From Allokutzneria sp. A3M-2-11 16 (GTDB taxonomy: Bacteria > Actinomycetota > Actinomycetes > Mycobacteriales > Pseudonocardiaceae): a stretch of DNA of 64,000 nucleotides. Under the pieces are notes generated by a model. It made no database searches and had not been told where the DNA came from. It saw only the letters and a list, made by a program, of their open reading frames with translations. Positions 35,061 to 44,361 of the stretch are shown piece by piece (position 1 is the stretch's first letter; the number at the start of each line of letters is the position of its first letter). A program made the translations under genes and the position numbers. Where the stretch lies: NCBI RefSeq assembly GCF_024213555.1, contig NZ_JANAVO010000004.1, forward strand, positions 1 through 64,000, in the 5' to 3' direction.

Positions 35061-36283
35061 CGCGAAATCCTTCCGAACAACCCGGCGGCGAGGGTGGCCG
35101 CCGCCAGCGCGACCAGGGCGAGGGTGACCGCGGTTCCCATGCCCCACAACGTCCACGCCGCGCCGAAGAGCACCGAGGAGAACAACTTCGCCAGCGCCTG
35201 GCCGGTTTGCAGCAGCGCCATCCCGCTCGTCTTGAGCTCGGCGGGCAGCAGCGGTCCTGCCGCCGCCATCAGCACGCCGTCCGTGCAGGCGTAGAAGATC
35301 CCGTGCGCCGCCAGGCTCGTGACGAGCAGCAGCACGCCGTCCGCGGCGCCGACCAGCAACACGTAGGCCACGAGCAGCGACGCGTGCCCGGCCAGGAACA
35401 CCCGCCACCGCCCGAAGCGGTCCGCCAGCCGCCCCATCGGCACCGCCAGGAGCAGGTAGACCCCGGCGGTGCCGAGCGGAAGGATCGCGAAGTACTCCGG
35501 CGCGATGTCCAATCGCCTCTGCAGCAACAGGTACACGAACGCGTCGCCGACGGTGACCAGGCCGAGCAGGACGGCCCACCCGCAGATCCGCCGGAACCCC
35601 TTGTCCCGCAACAAACCGAAGGCGGAGCGCAGCGACACCGCCTTGCTCGGCGGCATCGGCCCGCGCTGGTCGGTGACGAACAACCCGAGCAGCACCACGC
35701 CGAGCACCGCGAAGCAGGAGCTCACGAAGAACACGGTGTCGTAGCCGCCCGCGACCATCCACAGCAACAGGAACGCCGCGAGCGGGCCGAGGAACGCGCC
35801 GACCGTGTCCATCGCCCGGTGCACGCCGAAGGCCCGGCCGAGCGTGTCCGGGTTGCTGCTCAAGGAGATCAGCGCGTCCCTCGGCGCGGTCCGCAACCCC
35901 TTCCCGGTCCGGTCGGCGGCCAGCACGAGCCCGAGCGCGGTGGCCGAGCCCGCCGCCGCGACCAGCCCGAGCTTGGCCGCCGCCGAGATCCCGTAGCCGA
36001 CACCGGCGACGAGCTTGCGCCGCTGCCCGCGGTCGGCGAGGTTGCCGCCGAAGACCCGGACGAGCGCCGTCACCCCGGAGTACAGCCCGTCGAGGACACC
36101 GAACTGGAGCGGCGAGAAACCCAGGCCCAGCACCAAGTAGAGCGGCAGGACCGCGGTCACCATCTCCGAGGAGATGTCGGTGACCAGGCTGACCGCGCCC
36201 AGCGCGAGGACGTTTCCCGCGACCCGGCCCTGTCTCTTCCCGTCCACTTCGGACGGACCGGAGCGCGCCGATGCGATGTACAT
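35057..36283 (-). CDS. MFS transporter
   Basis: 408 residues from the ATG at 36283 with GAGGGAGG upstream. About twelve hydrophobic segments are visible, with the MFS motif A region GGNLADRGQRRKLVAG between helices 2 and 3 and its second-half copy GRLADRFGRWRVFLAG. RTGKGLRTAPRDALISLSS is typical of a family of bacterial MFS exporters annotated as multidrug or metabolite transporters. It is the middle gene of a three-gene operon: 36 bp after the phosphoesterase and overlapping the beta-propeller gene by 4 nt. The substrate is unknown. Confidence 0.9.
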   Translation of the reverse strand: MYIASARSGPSEVDGKRQGRVAGNVLALGAVSLVTDISSEMVTAVLPLYLVLGLGFSPLQFGVLDGLYSGVTALVRVFGGNLADRGQRRKLVAGVGYGISAAAKLGLVAAAGSATALGLVLAADRTGKGLRTAPRDALISLSSNPDTLGRAFGVHRAMDTVGAFLGPLAAFLLLWMVAGGYDTVFFVSSCFAVLGVVLLGLFVTDQRGPMPPSKAVSLRSAFGLLRDKGFRRICGWAVLLGLVTVGDAFVYLLLQRRLDIAPEYFAILPLGTAGVYLLLAVPMGRLADRFGRWRVFLAGHASLLVAYVLLVGAADGVLLLVTSLAAHGIFYACTDGVLMAAAGPLLPAELKTSGMALLQTGQALAKLFSSVLFGAAWTLWGMGTAVTLALVALAAATLAAGLFGRISR

Positions 36284-36319
36284 CGAAGTTCCTCCCTCGT
36301 GGGCGCGGTCAGCGCGGAT

Positions 36320-37909
36320 CTACCGGCAGGTGTAGGGACCGGCCTTGTCCAGCAGGGTGCCGCCGACGCCGACGATCTCCCAGGAGTAGGTCTTGCCGGA
36401 GAGCACCAGCTTCATCACGCCGTGCTTGGCGAAGGCCTGCTCGACCCCTTCCCGCTTCTTGATCTGGGTGTAGAGGTTGTCCCCGCCGATGCCCACGATC
36501 GCCGACCGCACACCGTTGGCCTCGTCGACCTTTCCGGAGGAGTTCAACGGCTTCAGCCGCTCGTAGTGGTGGTCGTGCCCGGAGAAGACGACGTCCGCGC
36601 GGGCCTTGACGAACTCGTTCCAGACCTCCGTCATGGTCTTGTCGTCGCCGTACTTCCCGGAGTTGAACCGCGGGTGGTGGCCGTAGCCGATGACGCACGC
36701 CTTCTTGTTCGCGGCGAGGTCCTGCTTCAGCCACGCCAACTGCTCGCTCTTGCTGCTGGTGCCCTTGGCGATCGGCTCGGTGTCCAGCGCCACGAAGTGG
36801 AAGTCGCCGATGTCGTAGCTGTAGTACGGCTTGCCCTGGGGTGTCGCGGCGGCGCCGAAGTACTGCTTGTACCCGTTGAGCTTGTCGTACCACTCGTGGT
36901 TGCCCGGGGACGGCTTGGTGATCGCCTTGAACTTGCCCCAGGTCTTGTCGTAGTGCGCGCGGTACTCGGCGATCGTGCCGTTGTGGTACTGGTTGTCGCC
37001 GACCGTCAGCACATACTGCGGTTTGATGCCCTCCACCAGTTTCGCGGTGTTGCGGTGGGTCTCGGGCAGGTCGGGGCTCGCGATGTCACCGGCGACGACG
37101 ATCACGGTGCCACCGGGGTTGCCGCCCTGCTGGGTGCTCGCCTGGATCGCGGCGCTCTGCGCGGAGAGGTTGCCCGCCGCGTCGCGCGCCCGCACCGCGT
37201 AGGTGAAGGATGTGGCCGAGACCAGGCCGGTGTCCGTGTAGGACGGTGTGGTCGCGGTGCCGACCACGTTGCCGTTGCGCAGGATCTCGTATCCGGTCAC
37301 GCCGACGTTGTCCCTCGCCGGGTCCCAGGCCAACGCGATGCTGTCCGAAGTGGACGATGGCGAGCGCAGACCCGCGGGCGCGGTCGGCGGCTCGATGTCC
37401 CCACCGCCCGTGCGCGAGCCGTACACCTCCAGCTCGTAGAGCGAGTAGCCGTAGACGCTGCCGCGCTTGGTGCCCAGGACCCGGACGTACCGGGCGGAGA
37501 CGGCCAGCCCGGTGATCTCGTCGGTCCCGCCGTCGCCGCCGGTGACCTTTTTCGCGTCCTGCCAAGCCTTTCCGTCCGCGGAGACCTGGACCTGGTAGTC
37601 GGTGGCGTAGGCGGCCTCCCACGCCAGCTTCACCCGGCTGACCACCGCCGGGCCGCCGAGGTCGACGGCGATCCACTGTGGATCGACGCCCTCGGCGCTC
37701 GCCCAGCGGGTGGCGATGTCGCCGTCCACGGCCAGACCGCCGACCGTGGTCTCGTCCTCCACCGAGGACGTCGTGGTGGGTTTGTTGTAGGACAACAGGT
37801 TTTCGGCCAGCAGCGCTTCGGTTCCGGACGCGACCAGTGGCTGGGCCAGCAGCGCGAGGGCGGCCATCGGCGCGACCACCCGCCTGCCCCATCGGGATCG
37901 TGCGTTCAC
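36320..37909 (-). CDS. Secreted metallophosphoesterase with F5/8 C (CBM32) and FN3 domains
   Basis: 529 residues from the GTG at 37909 (GAGGAGAG upstream). Signal peptide (VVAPMAALALLAQPLVASG); F5/8 type C discoidin/CBM32 domain (about 40-165: LAVDGDIATRWASAEGVDP, WIAVDLGGPAVVSRVKL, YSLYELEVYG); FN3 domain (about 175-265: PPTAPAGLRSPSSTSDSIAL); metallophosphoesterase (about 275-529) with VVAGDI, LTVGDNQY, SPGNHEW, GYGHHP and SGHDHHYERL, the full two-metal set. It resembles purple-acid-phosphatase-like secreted enzymes, with CBM32 probably binding glycans. It is the first gene of an operon with an MFS transporter and a propeller protein. A broken paralogue lies just upstream at 38113. Confidence 0.93.
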   Translation of the reverse strand: MNARSRWGRRVVAPMAALALLAQPLVASGTEALLAENLLSYNKPTTTSSVEDETTVGGLAVDGDIATRWASAEGVDPQWIAVDLGGPAVVSRVKLAWEAAYATDYQVQVSADGKAWQDAKKVTGGDGGTDEITGLAVSARYVRVLGTKRGSVYGYSLYELEVYGSRTGGGDIEPPTAPAGLRSPSSTSDSIALAWDPARDNVGVTGYEILRNGNVVGTATTPSYTDTGLVSATSFTYAVRARDAAGNLSAQSAAIQASTQQGGNPGGTVIVVAGDIASPDLPETHRNTAKLVEGIKPQYVLTVGDNQYHNGTIAEYRAHYDKTWGKFKAITKPSPGNHEWYDKLNGYKQYFGAAATPQGKPYYSYDIGDFHFVALDTEPIAKGTSSKSEQLAWLKQDLAANKKACVIGYGHHPRFNSGKYGDDKTMTEVWNEFVKARADVVFSGHDHHYERLKPLNSSGKVDEANGVRSAIVGIGGDNLYTQIKKREGVEQAFAKHGVMKLVLSGKTYSWEIVGVGGTLLDKAGPYTCR

Positions 37910-38112
37910 GTTCTCTCCTCGACGAGCCTGTCGACGAGACCGGCGCGGGCGGCGGACGAACCGGCATCGACGAGAAGTGTGTGCGCTTGTTAGGAAACCT
38001 TTAGTTAGGAAACTTACCTAACTGTTTATCCAGGCTGCCACGCACAAAGCGCGCCCGTCAACACTTCGGAATCGAAGCAGAACGTTCAGTGACAATCCGG
38101 GACGATCGGAGG

Positions 38113-38683
38113 TCAGTGACAGGTGTACGGGCCCGCCGAGTCGAGCACCGATCCGTCCAGCCCGAGGTGCTCCCACGCGTACGTGGAATCGGTGATCCGC
38201 AGCTTCATCACGCCGTGCTTGCTGTACGCCTTTTCCGTGCTGGGCCTGGGAGTCACCGGGTACAGGCTGGCGCCACCGCTGCGGCTTGAACCGCTCGTAA
38301 CTGTGGTCGTGCCCGGCGAAGACGACGTCCGCGCCCGCCGCGTACAGCATCCGCCAGAACGGTTCGGCCACCTTCTGGTCCCCGTGACTGGCCCCGCTGG
38401 CGAACGGGTGGTGCCAGTACGCCGCGATGCAGCCCTTCGTGGTGCGCTTCAAGTCCTCGACGAGCCACTTGCCCTGCTCCGAGGTCTCCGCTGTCGGCAG
38501 GTTGGAGTCCAGCGCGACGAAGTGCCAGTTGCCGATGTCGTGGCTGTAGAAGGTCTTGCCCTGCGGCGTGGCGATCGCCCCGAAGTACTCCTTGTAGCCG
38601 CGGGCGCCGTCGTTGTACTCGTGGTTGCCCGGCGTGGGCGGGTGAGTGGGCCCGCGCGTCCCTGGCGGCACATGATCTTCCAC
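38113..38683 (-). pseudogene. Truncated, frameshifted metallophosphoesterase remnant
   Basis: The frame from 38683 encodes TPGNHEYNDGARGYKEYFGA, YSHDIGNWHFVALDSNLPTA, CIAAYWHHPFA and VVFAGHDHSYERFKPQ. These match the second half of the intact phosphoesterase at 36320-37909. After about 38290 the frame is wrong, and the proper C-terminus (KAYSKHGVMKL...DSAGPYTCH, stop at 38113) continues in another frame, so there is a frameshift. The N-terminal half with the first metal-binding motifs is missing, and no start or ribosome site is present. It is a decayed tandem paralogue. A sequencing error could explain the frameshift but not the missing half. Confidence 0.82.
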
Positions 38684-38764
38684 CGCATCAGCTCGAATCA
38701 GGAGGTCTGGTGAGAAGCACCGCGCTCGCGATAACGGTCGTGCCCGACGTGGCGCGCTGACGGC

Positions 38765-39298
38765 TCAGTTGGCGCTGCGCGCCCGGTCGATCAGGGCGAG
38801 CACGCCCGGGATCCACGGCGCGTAGCGCTCCGGCCGCGAGGCCGCGTCGCTGACCAGCTCGGAGTAGGGCAGCCAGGCCAGCTCCTCGATCTCCTCGCGG
38901 TCCGGGGACAGCTCCGCCGAGGAGTCCAGGTCCCCCATGAGCACGTGGTCGAACTCGTGCTCGGCGGCACCCCGGCCGTCCAGCGCCTGGTAGACGAACG
39001 TGCCGACCTCGCGCAGTTCCCCGACGTGCAGGCCCATCTCCTCGTCGAGGCGCTTGGCCGCGGACTCGGCGACGTCCTCGCCCGCCGCGGGGTGGCTGCA
39101 GCAGGTGTTGGCCCAGAGTCCGGGGAAACGCGACTTCGACAGCGCCCTGCGCTGCAGCAGCACCCGGTCCTGCTCGTCGAAGAGCATGATCGAGAACGCC
39201 CGGTGCAGCCTGCCGGGGGGCTGGTGCGCCTCCTCGACCGGGCACTCGCCCAGCGTCGTCCCCCGCGCGTCGACCAGCTCGACGATCCTGCGGATCAT
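38765..39298 (-). CDS. idi: Isopentenyl-diphosphate delta-isomerase, type I
   Basis: 177 residues from the ATG at 39298 with GAGGAG 7 bases upstream; matches the usual length of about 180. Nudix-like fold with the catalytic cysteine in TCCSHPAAGE (the CSHP motif), the metal and catalytic glutamates in EHEFDHVL, and the start RAFSIMLFDEQDRVLLQRRA typical of IDI-1. It interconverts IPP and DMAPP in the cytosol for isoprenoid synthesis. No terpene synthase, prenyltransferase or MEP pathway gene is adjacent, so it is an orphan. The flanks are the phosphoesterase remnant and a terminator. Confidence 0.93.
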   Translation of the reverse strand: MIRRIVELVDARGTTLGECPVEEAHQPPGRLHRAFSIMLFDEQDRVLLQRRALSKSRFPGLWANTCCSHPAAGEDVAESAAKRLDEEMGLHVGELREVGTFVYQALDGRGAAEHEFDHVLMGDLDSSAELSPDREEIEELAWLPYSELVSDAASRPERYAPWIPGVLALIDRARSAN

Positions 39299-39447
39299 GG
39301 TGCAGCTCCTCAAATCCCGCCGAGCGCGACTCCGCACGGTGATTGGCAAGAACTCAACGTAGCCAGGGTGTCCTCACCCGTCCAGAACGACATCGGTCAC
39401 ATGCGTATGCCCGAAGTGGCCGAAAAAACAGCGCCGGAGAGACAACA

Positions 39448-39480
39448 CGGCCCCGGCGGGCTGGCTGCCCGCCGGGGCCG
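39448..39480. terminator. Strong hairpin terminator after the BBE-type oxidase
   Basis: A perfect 14-bp stem CGGCCCCGGCGGGC (39448-39461), 5-nt loop, complement 39467-39480, about 35 bp past the oxidase stop. On the minus strand a TTTTTT run follows about 20 bp later. Confidence 0.8.
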
Positions 39481-39514
39481 CGCCCCACCATCCCCCCGGA
39501 TCTCCCGCCCCGCC

Positions 39515-40888
39515 CTACGCGGCTGGCGGGATGTTGTGGTTGAACCGGAACACGTTGTGCGGGTCGTACATGCCCTTTATCCGCTGCAACCGCTGGTAGT
39601 GGTCATCGCGGTAGGAGCGGCGCACGCGGTCCGGTTCGGTGTTGGCCGGCCCGATGAAGTTCAGCGTCGTCCGCTCACTGGCGAAGGGCTCCAGGCCGCG
39701 GGCGAGCCTGCTGTAGAACCGCTGCGCCGTCGCGACCTCGTCGGCGACCGGTGTGCGCATCGCCGAGTGCAGCACGAACTCCGCCCCCCACAGGCCGAGC
39801 CCGGCATCGGCCTCCTCGGGCCGGTTCCCCCCGCCGATGTGCCGCAGCTCCAGGTGGTCGTAGGGGGCCCGCCGATCCGGCCCCGCGACCATCAGCAGCG
39901 CCGCGCACGCCGCCTCCGACAGCTCCGGCAGCAGCATGCCGAAGCTGACGTGCGGGTTCGGATCGGTCGGCAGCATGGCGATCTCGGCGATCCGCGAGTA
40001 CGGCAGCGGCCCGAAGGAGTCCGCCAGCACCCCCGGCAGCGAGCGCAACGGCTTGACCAGCCGCTCCGCCTCCTGCCGATCCCCGCTGTGGCACGCCCGC
40101 AGCCCGATCACCCAGCGCCCGCGCAGTGGCTCCGGCACCCCCGGCTCGGCGCCACGGCGCATCAGGCACACCGACGAGCTGATCTCCGGAGGCAGCTCCC
40201 GCACCCACTCGCGGTAGACCTCCAGCACCTGCCCGGCGTGGTCGATGGGGTAGTAGACGCCGCCGCCGTGCACCTCGGACACGGGGTAGAGCCGCAACCG
40301 CAGCTCCGTCACCACGCCGAAGTTCCCGCCGCCCCCGCGCAGCGCCCACACCAGCTCGGGATGCCGCGACTCACCGGTCTCCACGAGCTCCCCGTCGGCC
40401 AGCACCACGCGCGCTCCCACGACGCTCGCGGCGCTCACCCCGTACCGCCGGATCAGCCAGCCCATCCCCCCGCTGAGCGTGCTGCCGACGGCACCGTCGT
40501 GCGCGGCGAAACCGGACAACGGCGCCAAGCCGTGCCGCTGCGCCGCGTCGATCACGTCCTGCCACCGCGCCCCCGCCTGCACCCAGGCCGTCTCGGTGAC
40601 CGGATCGACCCGCACCCCGCGCATCCCCCCGGTGTTGATCAACACCCCGTCGTCGCACGGGCGCGGCAGGCCGTGGCCGGTGCACATCACCCCCACCGGC
40701 AGGTCCCGGACGTAGGCGAAGCGCACGGCCGCCGCCACGTCCTGCTCGCTCAGCGCCGACACCGCGAACGCGGGGCGTTGGTGCATCGCGAGGTTCCAGG
40801 ACCGGCACTCGGCCTCGTACCCGGGCTCACCGGGCGTCAGCACCGTGCCGTTCAGACACATCCGCAGCAGGCCGAGTTCGATTCGCAT
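39515..40888 (-). CDS. FAD-linked oxidase of the berberine-bridge-enzyme (BBE/PCMH) type
   Basis: 457 residues from the ATG at 40888 (GGGGGTCGAGG just upstream). PCMH-type FAD domain: CTGHGLPRPCDDGVLINTGG with the histidine of the family's covalent flavin site, GAVGSTLSGGMGWLIRRYGV, and LRGGGGNFGVVTELRLRLYP. The C-terminal BBE motif is MYDPHNVFRFNHNIPP. The cysteine that gives a second flavin link in bicovalent members appears replaced (GGMGW), so the flavin is probably singly attached. These enzymes oxidise sugars, alcohols or amines, often in tailoring of natural products. It follows the LAL regulator on the same strand, with 98 bp between, and is near the LanKC locus, but a role there is unproven. 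No signal peptide. Confidence 0.9.
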   Translation of the reverse strand: MRIELGLLRMCLNGTVLTPGEPGYEAECRSWNLAMHQRPAFAVSALSEQDVAAAVRFAYVRDLPVGVMCTGHGLPRPCDDGVLINTGGMRGVRVDPVTETAWVQAGARWQDVIDAAQRHGLAPLSGFAAHDGAVGSTLSGGMGWLIRRYGVSAASVVGARVVLADGELVETGESRHPELVWALRGGGGNFGVVTELRLRLYPVSEVHGGGVYYPIDHAGQVLEVYREWVRELPPEISSSVCLMRRGAEPGVPEPLRGRWVIGLRACHSGDRQEAERLVKPLRSLPGVLADSFGPLPYSRIAEIAMLPTDPNPHVSFGMLLPELSEAACAALLMVAGPDRRAPYDHLELRHIGGGNRPEEADAGLGLWGAEFVLHSAMRTPVADEVATAQRFYSRLARGLEPFASERTTLNFIGPANTEPDRVRRSYRDDHYQRLQRIKGMYDPHNVFRFNHNIPPAA

Positions 40889-40986
40889 CCTCGACCCCCC
40901 GCATCCAGGCACAGTCCGCACGAATCAAGACTGCCGCCGGGGGGCTGCCAGAGCATCGGGGAAACCCCCACATCGGGGGGCAGGGG

Positions 40987-43896
40987 TCAGTCCTTCGTCT
41001 CCCGCGCGGCGAAGACCACGGCGGTCAGCCCGGACCGGCTGCTGACGTTGAGCTTGTTGAAGATGCGCGACAGGTGCGCCTCGACCGTCTTGGGGCTGAC
41101 GAACAGGTGCTCCGCCACCTGCTTGTTCGTCCGGCCCTGGCTGATCAGCTCCGCGACCTCGCGCTCGCGGGAGGTCAGCGCCAGCAGCCCGTCGCCAGCA
41201 CCGCGCCGCCGCGGCATCTTCGCGCCGAGCTGCCGCTGCGCGCTGATCACGTCCTCGTGCAGCCGCTTCGCCCCGCGCGCCGCGAACAGGTCCTTGGCCG
41301 CGCCGAACTCCACCCGCGCCTCGTCGTGCCTGCCCAGCTCCCCCAGCGCCATCCCGGCCACCAGCCGACACCGCCCCTCGTAGAGCCGCATGCCGACGCT
41401 CGCGCACAGCTCGGCGCCCTCCCGCCCCAGCCGGGCCGCCTCCTCGAAGCGATCCCTGGCGATCAGCACCTGGGCGTGCGCCAGGTGCCGCATCCCCCAC
41501 CGCCCGGGCAGGACCTCCCCGATCTGCGGGTCGATCCGCCGCGCCCAGGTCTCGGCCGCGCCGACATCACCGAGCGCCAGCTCGATCCGCACCAGGATCT
41601 CCAGCACGGGGGGCCGCATCAGCACGGCGACCGAGGCCATGCTCTCGTCACCGATGGCGGCCATCATCCACCGCCGCGCCTCCGCGGGCTCCCCCTTGAG
41701 CAGCAGCGCGGCCGCGCTGTAGTAACCGGCGGACCGGCTGCGGCCGCTGGTCGCCGGGTCCTCGCCCCCCAGGGCCAGCCTGCCGAACCGCAGCGCCTCC
41801 TCGACGTCGCCCCGCCACATCGAGACGGCGCACAGGGTGCTCCAGGCGATCAGCCGCTGCTCCTGGTTGTCGGTGAGCATGGCGGCTTCGAGTGCGTCCT
41901 CCGCGGCGGTCTCACTCGCCTCCAGCGCCCCCTGCCACATGTGCGCCTCGGCGCTGGCCAGGATGACCGCCATGATCGAGTCACGGTGGGTGCTCTGCCG
42001 CGCCAGGTTCATCGCGCGGATGAACTGCCGGACCGAGTCGTCCATCCGTTCCACCCACATGACGGTGGTGATCGCCGAGACCACGAGGCTGAAGTAGGTG
42101 CTGAGCTCCTCGTCGGAGGCGGCGTCGATGGCGGGCGTCGCGTCGAGGACCCGCTCGGTGAGCCTCGCGGACGCGTCGCCCCCCGGCGCCGTCGCCATGA
42201 TCATCGCCGCGGCCACGGCGGAGTTGAGCCGGTCGACGAGGCCGGGGCCCGAGGACAGGGTGAGCGCGTCCTCCGCCCAGTGGCACGCCTCCGGCACATC
42301 GCCCTCGGCGAGGTTGATGATCGCGATCTCCAGCAGCGCCCCCGCGCGGCCGGACCGGTTGCGCTCCCCCGCGTTCTCCAGCTCGCGCAGCACCAGCGCC
42401 CGCGCCTCGTTCGCCCTGCCCAGCCCACGCTCCACTTTGGACAGACGAAGCACGATGTCCAGCCGCTGGTCGCTGTCCTTCGGCAACAGGTCCAGCACCT
42501 CGTGCATGAGATCTCGGCTGCGCCCCGTCTTCCCGATGGCGGAGAAGGCGGTGGCGAGGTTGCTGAGCAGCTCGATGCGCTGGGCGTCGTAGGGCTCGCC
42601 CGTCGGCAGCAGCCGCAACGCCGTCTGCAACCAACTTGCCGCCGTGTCCGGGGCGGTGGAGAGCACGCTGCGGGCCGCGGAGGAGAGCACGCTCGCGGCG
42701 TCGTGGTCGCCCGGTTGCGCCGAGCGTTCGAGGTGGTGCGCGTAGAGCAACACGGGGCTGCGCCGGGCTCGCAGGGCATCAGCTGCCCGCCGGTGCGCGG
42801 CGAAGCGCCACACCGACTCAGTGTCGCCGTAGGTGACACTACGCACGAGCGGATGCCGGAAACCGAACTGGCTTCCGCCCGCGGACACCCGGATGACGTC
42901 CTGCCTGACCAGCTCGTCCAGCGCCGCGACCGCGGTCGGCAGGTCCAGTTCGGCGACCTCGGCGACCAGGTCCGGGGTGAACGGGTCACCGAGCACCGCG
43001 GCCGCGCCCGCCGCCCTGCGGACGACGGCGGACAGCCGGTAGAGCTCCGACCGCAACGCGGCGAGGACCGCCGGTGGCGCGCTGCCCTCGGTGAACACCC
43101 CTGGCAGGTACCGCGCCTCCGTGGCGACCTCCGACAGGGCCTCGGCGTAGAAGGGATTGCCCCGGCTCGCCTCGAACAGGTCGGTCAGGCGCGGGTCGTC
43201 GGCACCGAGCTCCAGCAGGTCGGCGGTCTCGGCGAGGGTGAGCGGAGCGACCTCGACGACCTCGAAGTACCACTGCGTGTTGGCCAGCAGCAGCGCGGTG
43301 GACAGCTGCGGGGCGAGCTGCCGGGGCCGGTAGGCCGCGGCGATGAGCACCCGGCCCCGCGGCGGGTGCCGGAGCAGGTGCTCCATCAGCTCGATGGAGG
43401 CGCGGTCGGCCCAGTGCAGGTCGTCCAGCGCCAGCACCAGACTGGTGTCCTTGGCCAGCACGTCGAGCAGTTCCCGCATCGCGCGGTAGATCCGGAACCG
43501 CACCGACGGCGAGGACGCCTCCTGCCCCTGGTCGGAGGCGTGGTCGGCGAGTGAGGGGAACACCGCGGCGAGCTGGGCGACGTGCGCCCGGCCCAGCGCT
43601 TCCAGCTCTCCGGGCTGGAGGTCGGCCAGGTAGTCGTCGAGCGCGTCCACGAAGACGCCGAAGGGCAGGTCCCGCTCGAACTCCGCGGACCGGCCGCTGA
43701 ACACCGTGAGGCCGCGCATCGACGCCCGCCAGGTGAGGTCGGTCAGCAGCCTGCTCTTGCCGATGCCGGGGTCACCGGAGAGGAACAGGCCCCCGCCCTG
43801 TCCTTCGGCGAGGCGGCTGATCGCGCGGGTGAGCGCGTCCTGCTCGGCCTCGCGTCCGACCAGCGGGCGCACCGCGCCGCCGACCCTCTTCTGCAT
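40987..43896 (-). CDS. LAL family LuxR-type transcriptional activator with AAA ATPase
   Basis: 969 residues from the ATG at 43896 (GAGGGGTGG upstream); a GTG at 43908 would leave no room for that site. The N-terminal AAA/STAND ATPase has the P-loop LSGDPGIGKSRLL (about residue 40) and Walker B VLALDDLHWADRASIELMEH (about 155). A long helical TPR-like middle follows. The C-terminal LuxR helix-turn-helix is LTSREREVAELISQGRTNKQ and VSPKTVEAHLSRIFNKL (about 905-955). This is the LAL (MalT-like) architecture, whose members often activate neighbouring secondary-metabolite genes. It is divergent from the LanKC gene across 465 bp, which makes it the first candidate for controlling that locus. Confidence 0.93.
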   Translation of the reverse strand: MQKRVGGAVRPLVGREAEQDALTRAISRLAEGQGGGLFLSGDPGIGKSRLLTDLTWRASMRGLTVFSGRSAEFERDLPFGVFVDALDDYLADLQPGELEALGRAHVAQLAAVFPSLADHASDQGQEASSPSVRFRIYRAMRELLDVLAKDTSLVLALDDLHWADRASIELMEHLLRHPPRGRVLIAAAYRPRQLAPQLSTALLLANTQWYFEVVEVAPLTLAETADLLELGADDPRLTDLFEASRGNPFYAEALSEVATEARYLPGVFTEGSAPPAVLAALRSELYRLSAVVRRAAGAAAVLGDPFTPDLVAEVAELDLPTAVAALDELVRQDVIRVSAGGSQFGFRHPLVRSVTYGDTESVWRFAAHRRAADALRARRSPVLLYAHHLERSAQPGDHDAASVLSSAARSVLSTAPDTAASWLQTALRLLPTGEPYDAQRIELLSNLATAFSAIGKTGRSRDLMHEVLDLLPKDSDQRLDIVLRLSKVERGLGRANEARALVLRELENAGERNRSGRAGALLEIAIINLAEGDVPEACHWAEDALTLSSGPGLVDRLNSAVAAAMIMATAPGGDASARLTERVLDATPAIDAASDEELSTYFSLVVSAITTVMWVERMDDSVRQFIRAMNLARQSTHRDSIMAVILASAEAHMWQGALEASETAAEDALEAAMLTDNQEQRLIAWSTLCAVSMWRGDVEEALRFGRLALGGEDPATSGRSRSAGYYSAAALLLKGEPAEARRWMMAAIGDESMASVAVLMRPPVLEILVRIELALGDVGAAETWARRIDPQIGEVLPGRWGMRHLAHAQVLIARDRFEEAARLGREGAELCASVGMRLYEGRCRLVAGMALGELGRHDEARVEFGAAKDLFAARGAKRLHEDVISAQRQLGAKMPRRRGAGDGLLALTSREREVAELISQGRTNKQVAEHLFVSPKTVEAHLSRIFNKLNVSSRSGLTAVVFAARETKD

Positions 43897-44361
43897 TACG
43901 GCATCCACCCCTCGGGGTGCCCCGGGGCACGCTCGGCGAGCGCAGACCCGAAGCCCGCCTGCGTCTCAGCAATGATGCCGACCAGGGCTACTCCTCACCA
44001 ACCCGGACAACCGGCTATTCCGCCGGATGACCTTCTCACGGCGCGCAGCCGCGGTCCGATCGGCGTGGGTCGCGCCGGTCCCAAACTACGCCGAGCCCGC
44101 CCGTCCGCGGAAACGGGCACGTGGCGGCCGGATGCCGGACGGAAGCAGGGAACCGGGACCGCGCGTGGTCGCGTCCCAGGAACGCCACCGACCACACGAA
44201 CGGACCATGGAACAGCGACGATCGCTTTAGGTGATTCCCTGATCGCGGCACGTGACGAGCTACCCAGTAACGAATTGAGGGGTTTCCCCGATGCTCCGCC
44301 ACCTGGGTGAGCGGCAGATTGCCTTCCGCAGCCGGACATCCACTCGAAGGGGGCCGAACAG
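43897..44361. promoter_or_regulatory. 465-bp divergent intergenic region between LAL and LanKC genes
   Basis: It should hold both promoters. I see a patch of lower GC at 44218-44285 (TTTAGGTGATTCCC; AGTAACGAATTGAGGGG), the likely core promoter of LanKC. No perfect dyad long enough to call an operator is visible, and short frames here have no ribosome site. Confidence 0.4.

Noticed and set aside
38765-39298. Terpene or carotenoid cluster around idi
   Set aside because: No prenyltransferase, terpene cyclase, phytoene or MEP gene is present on either side.
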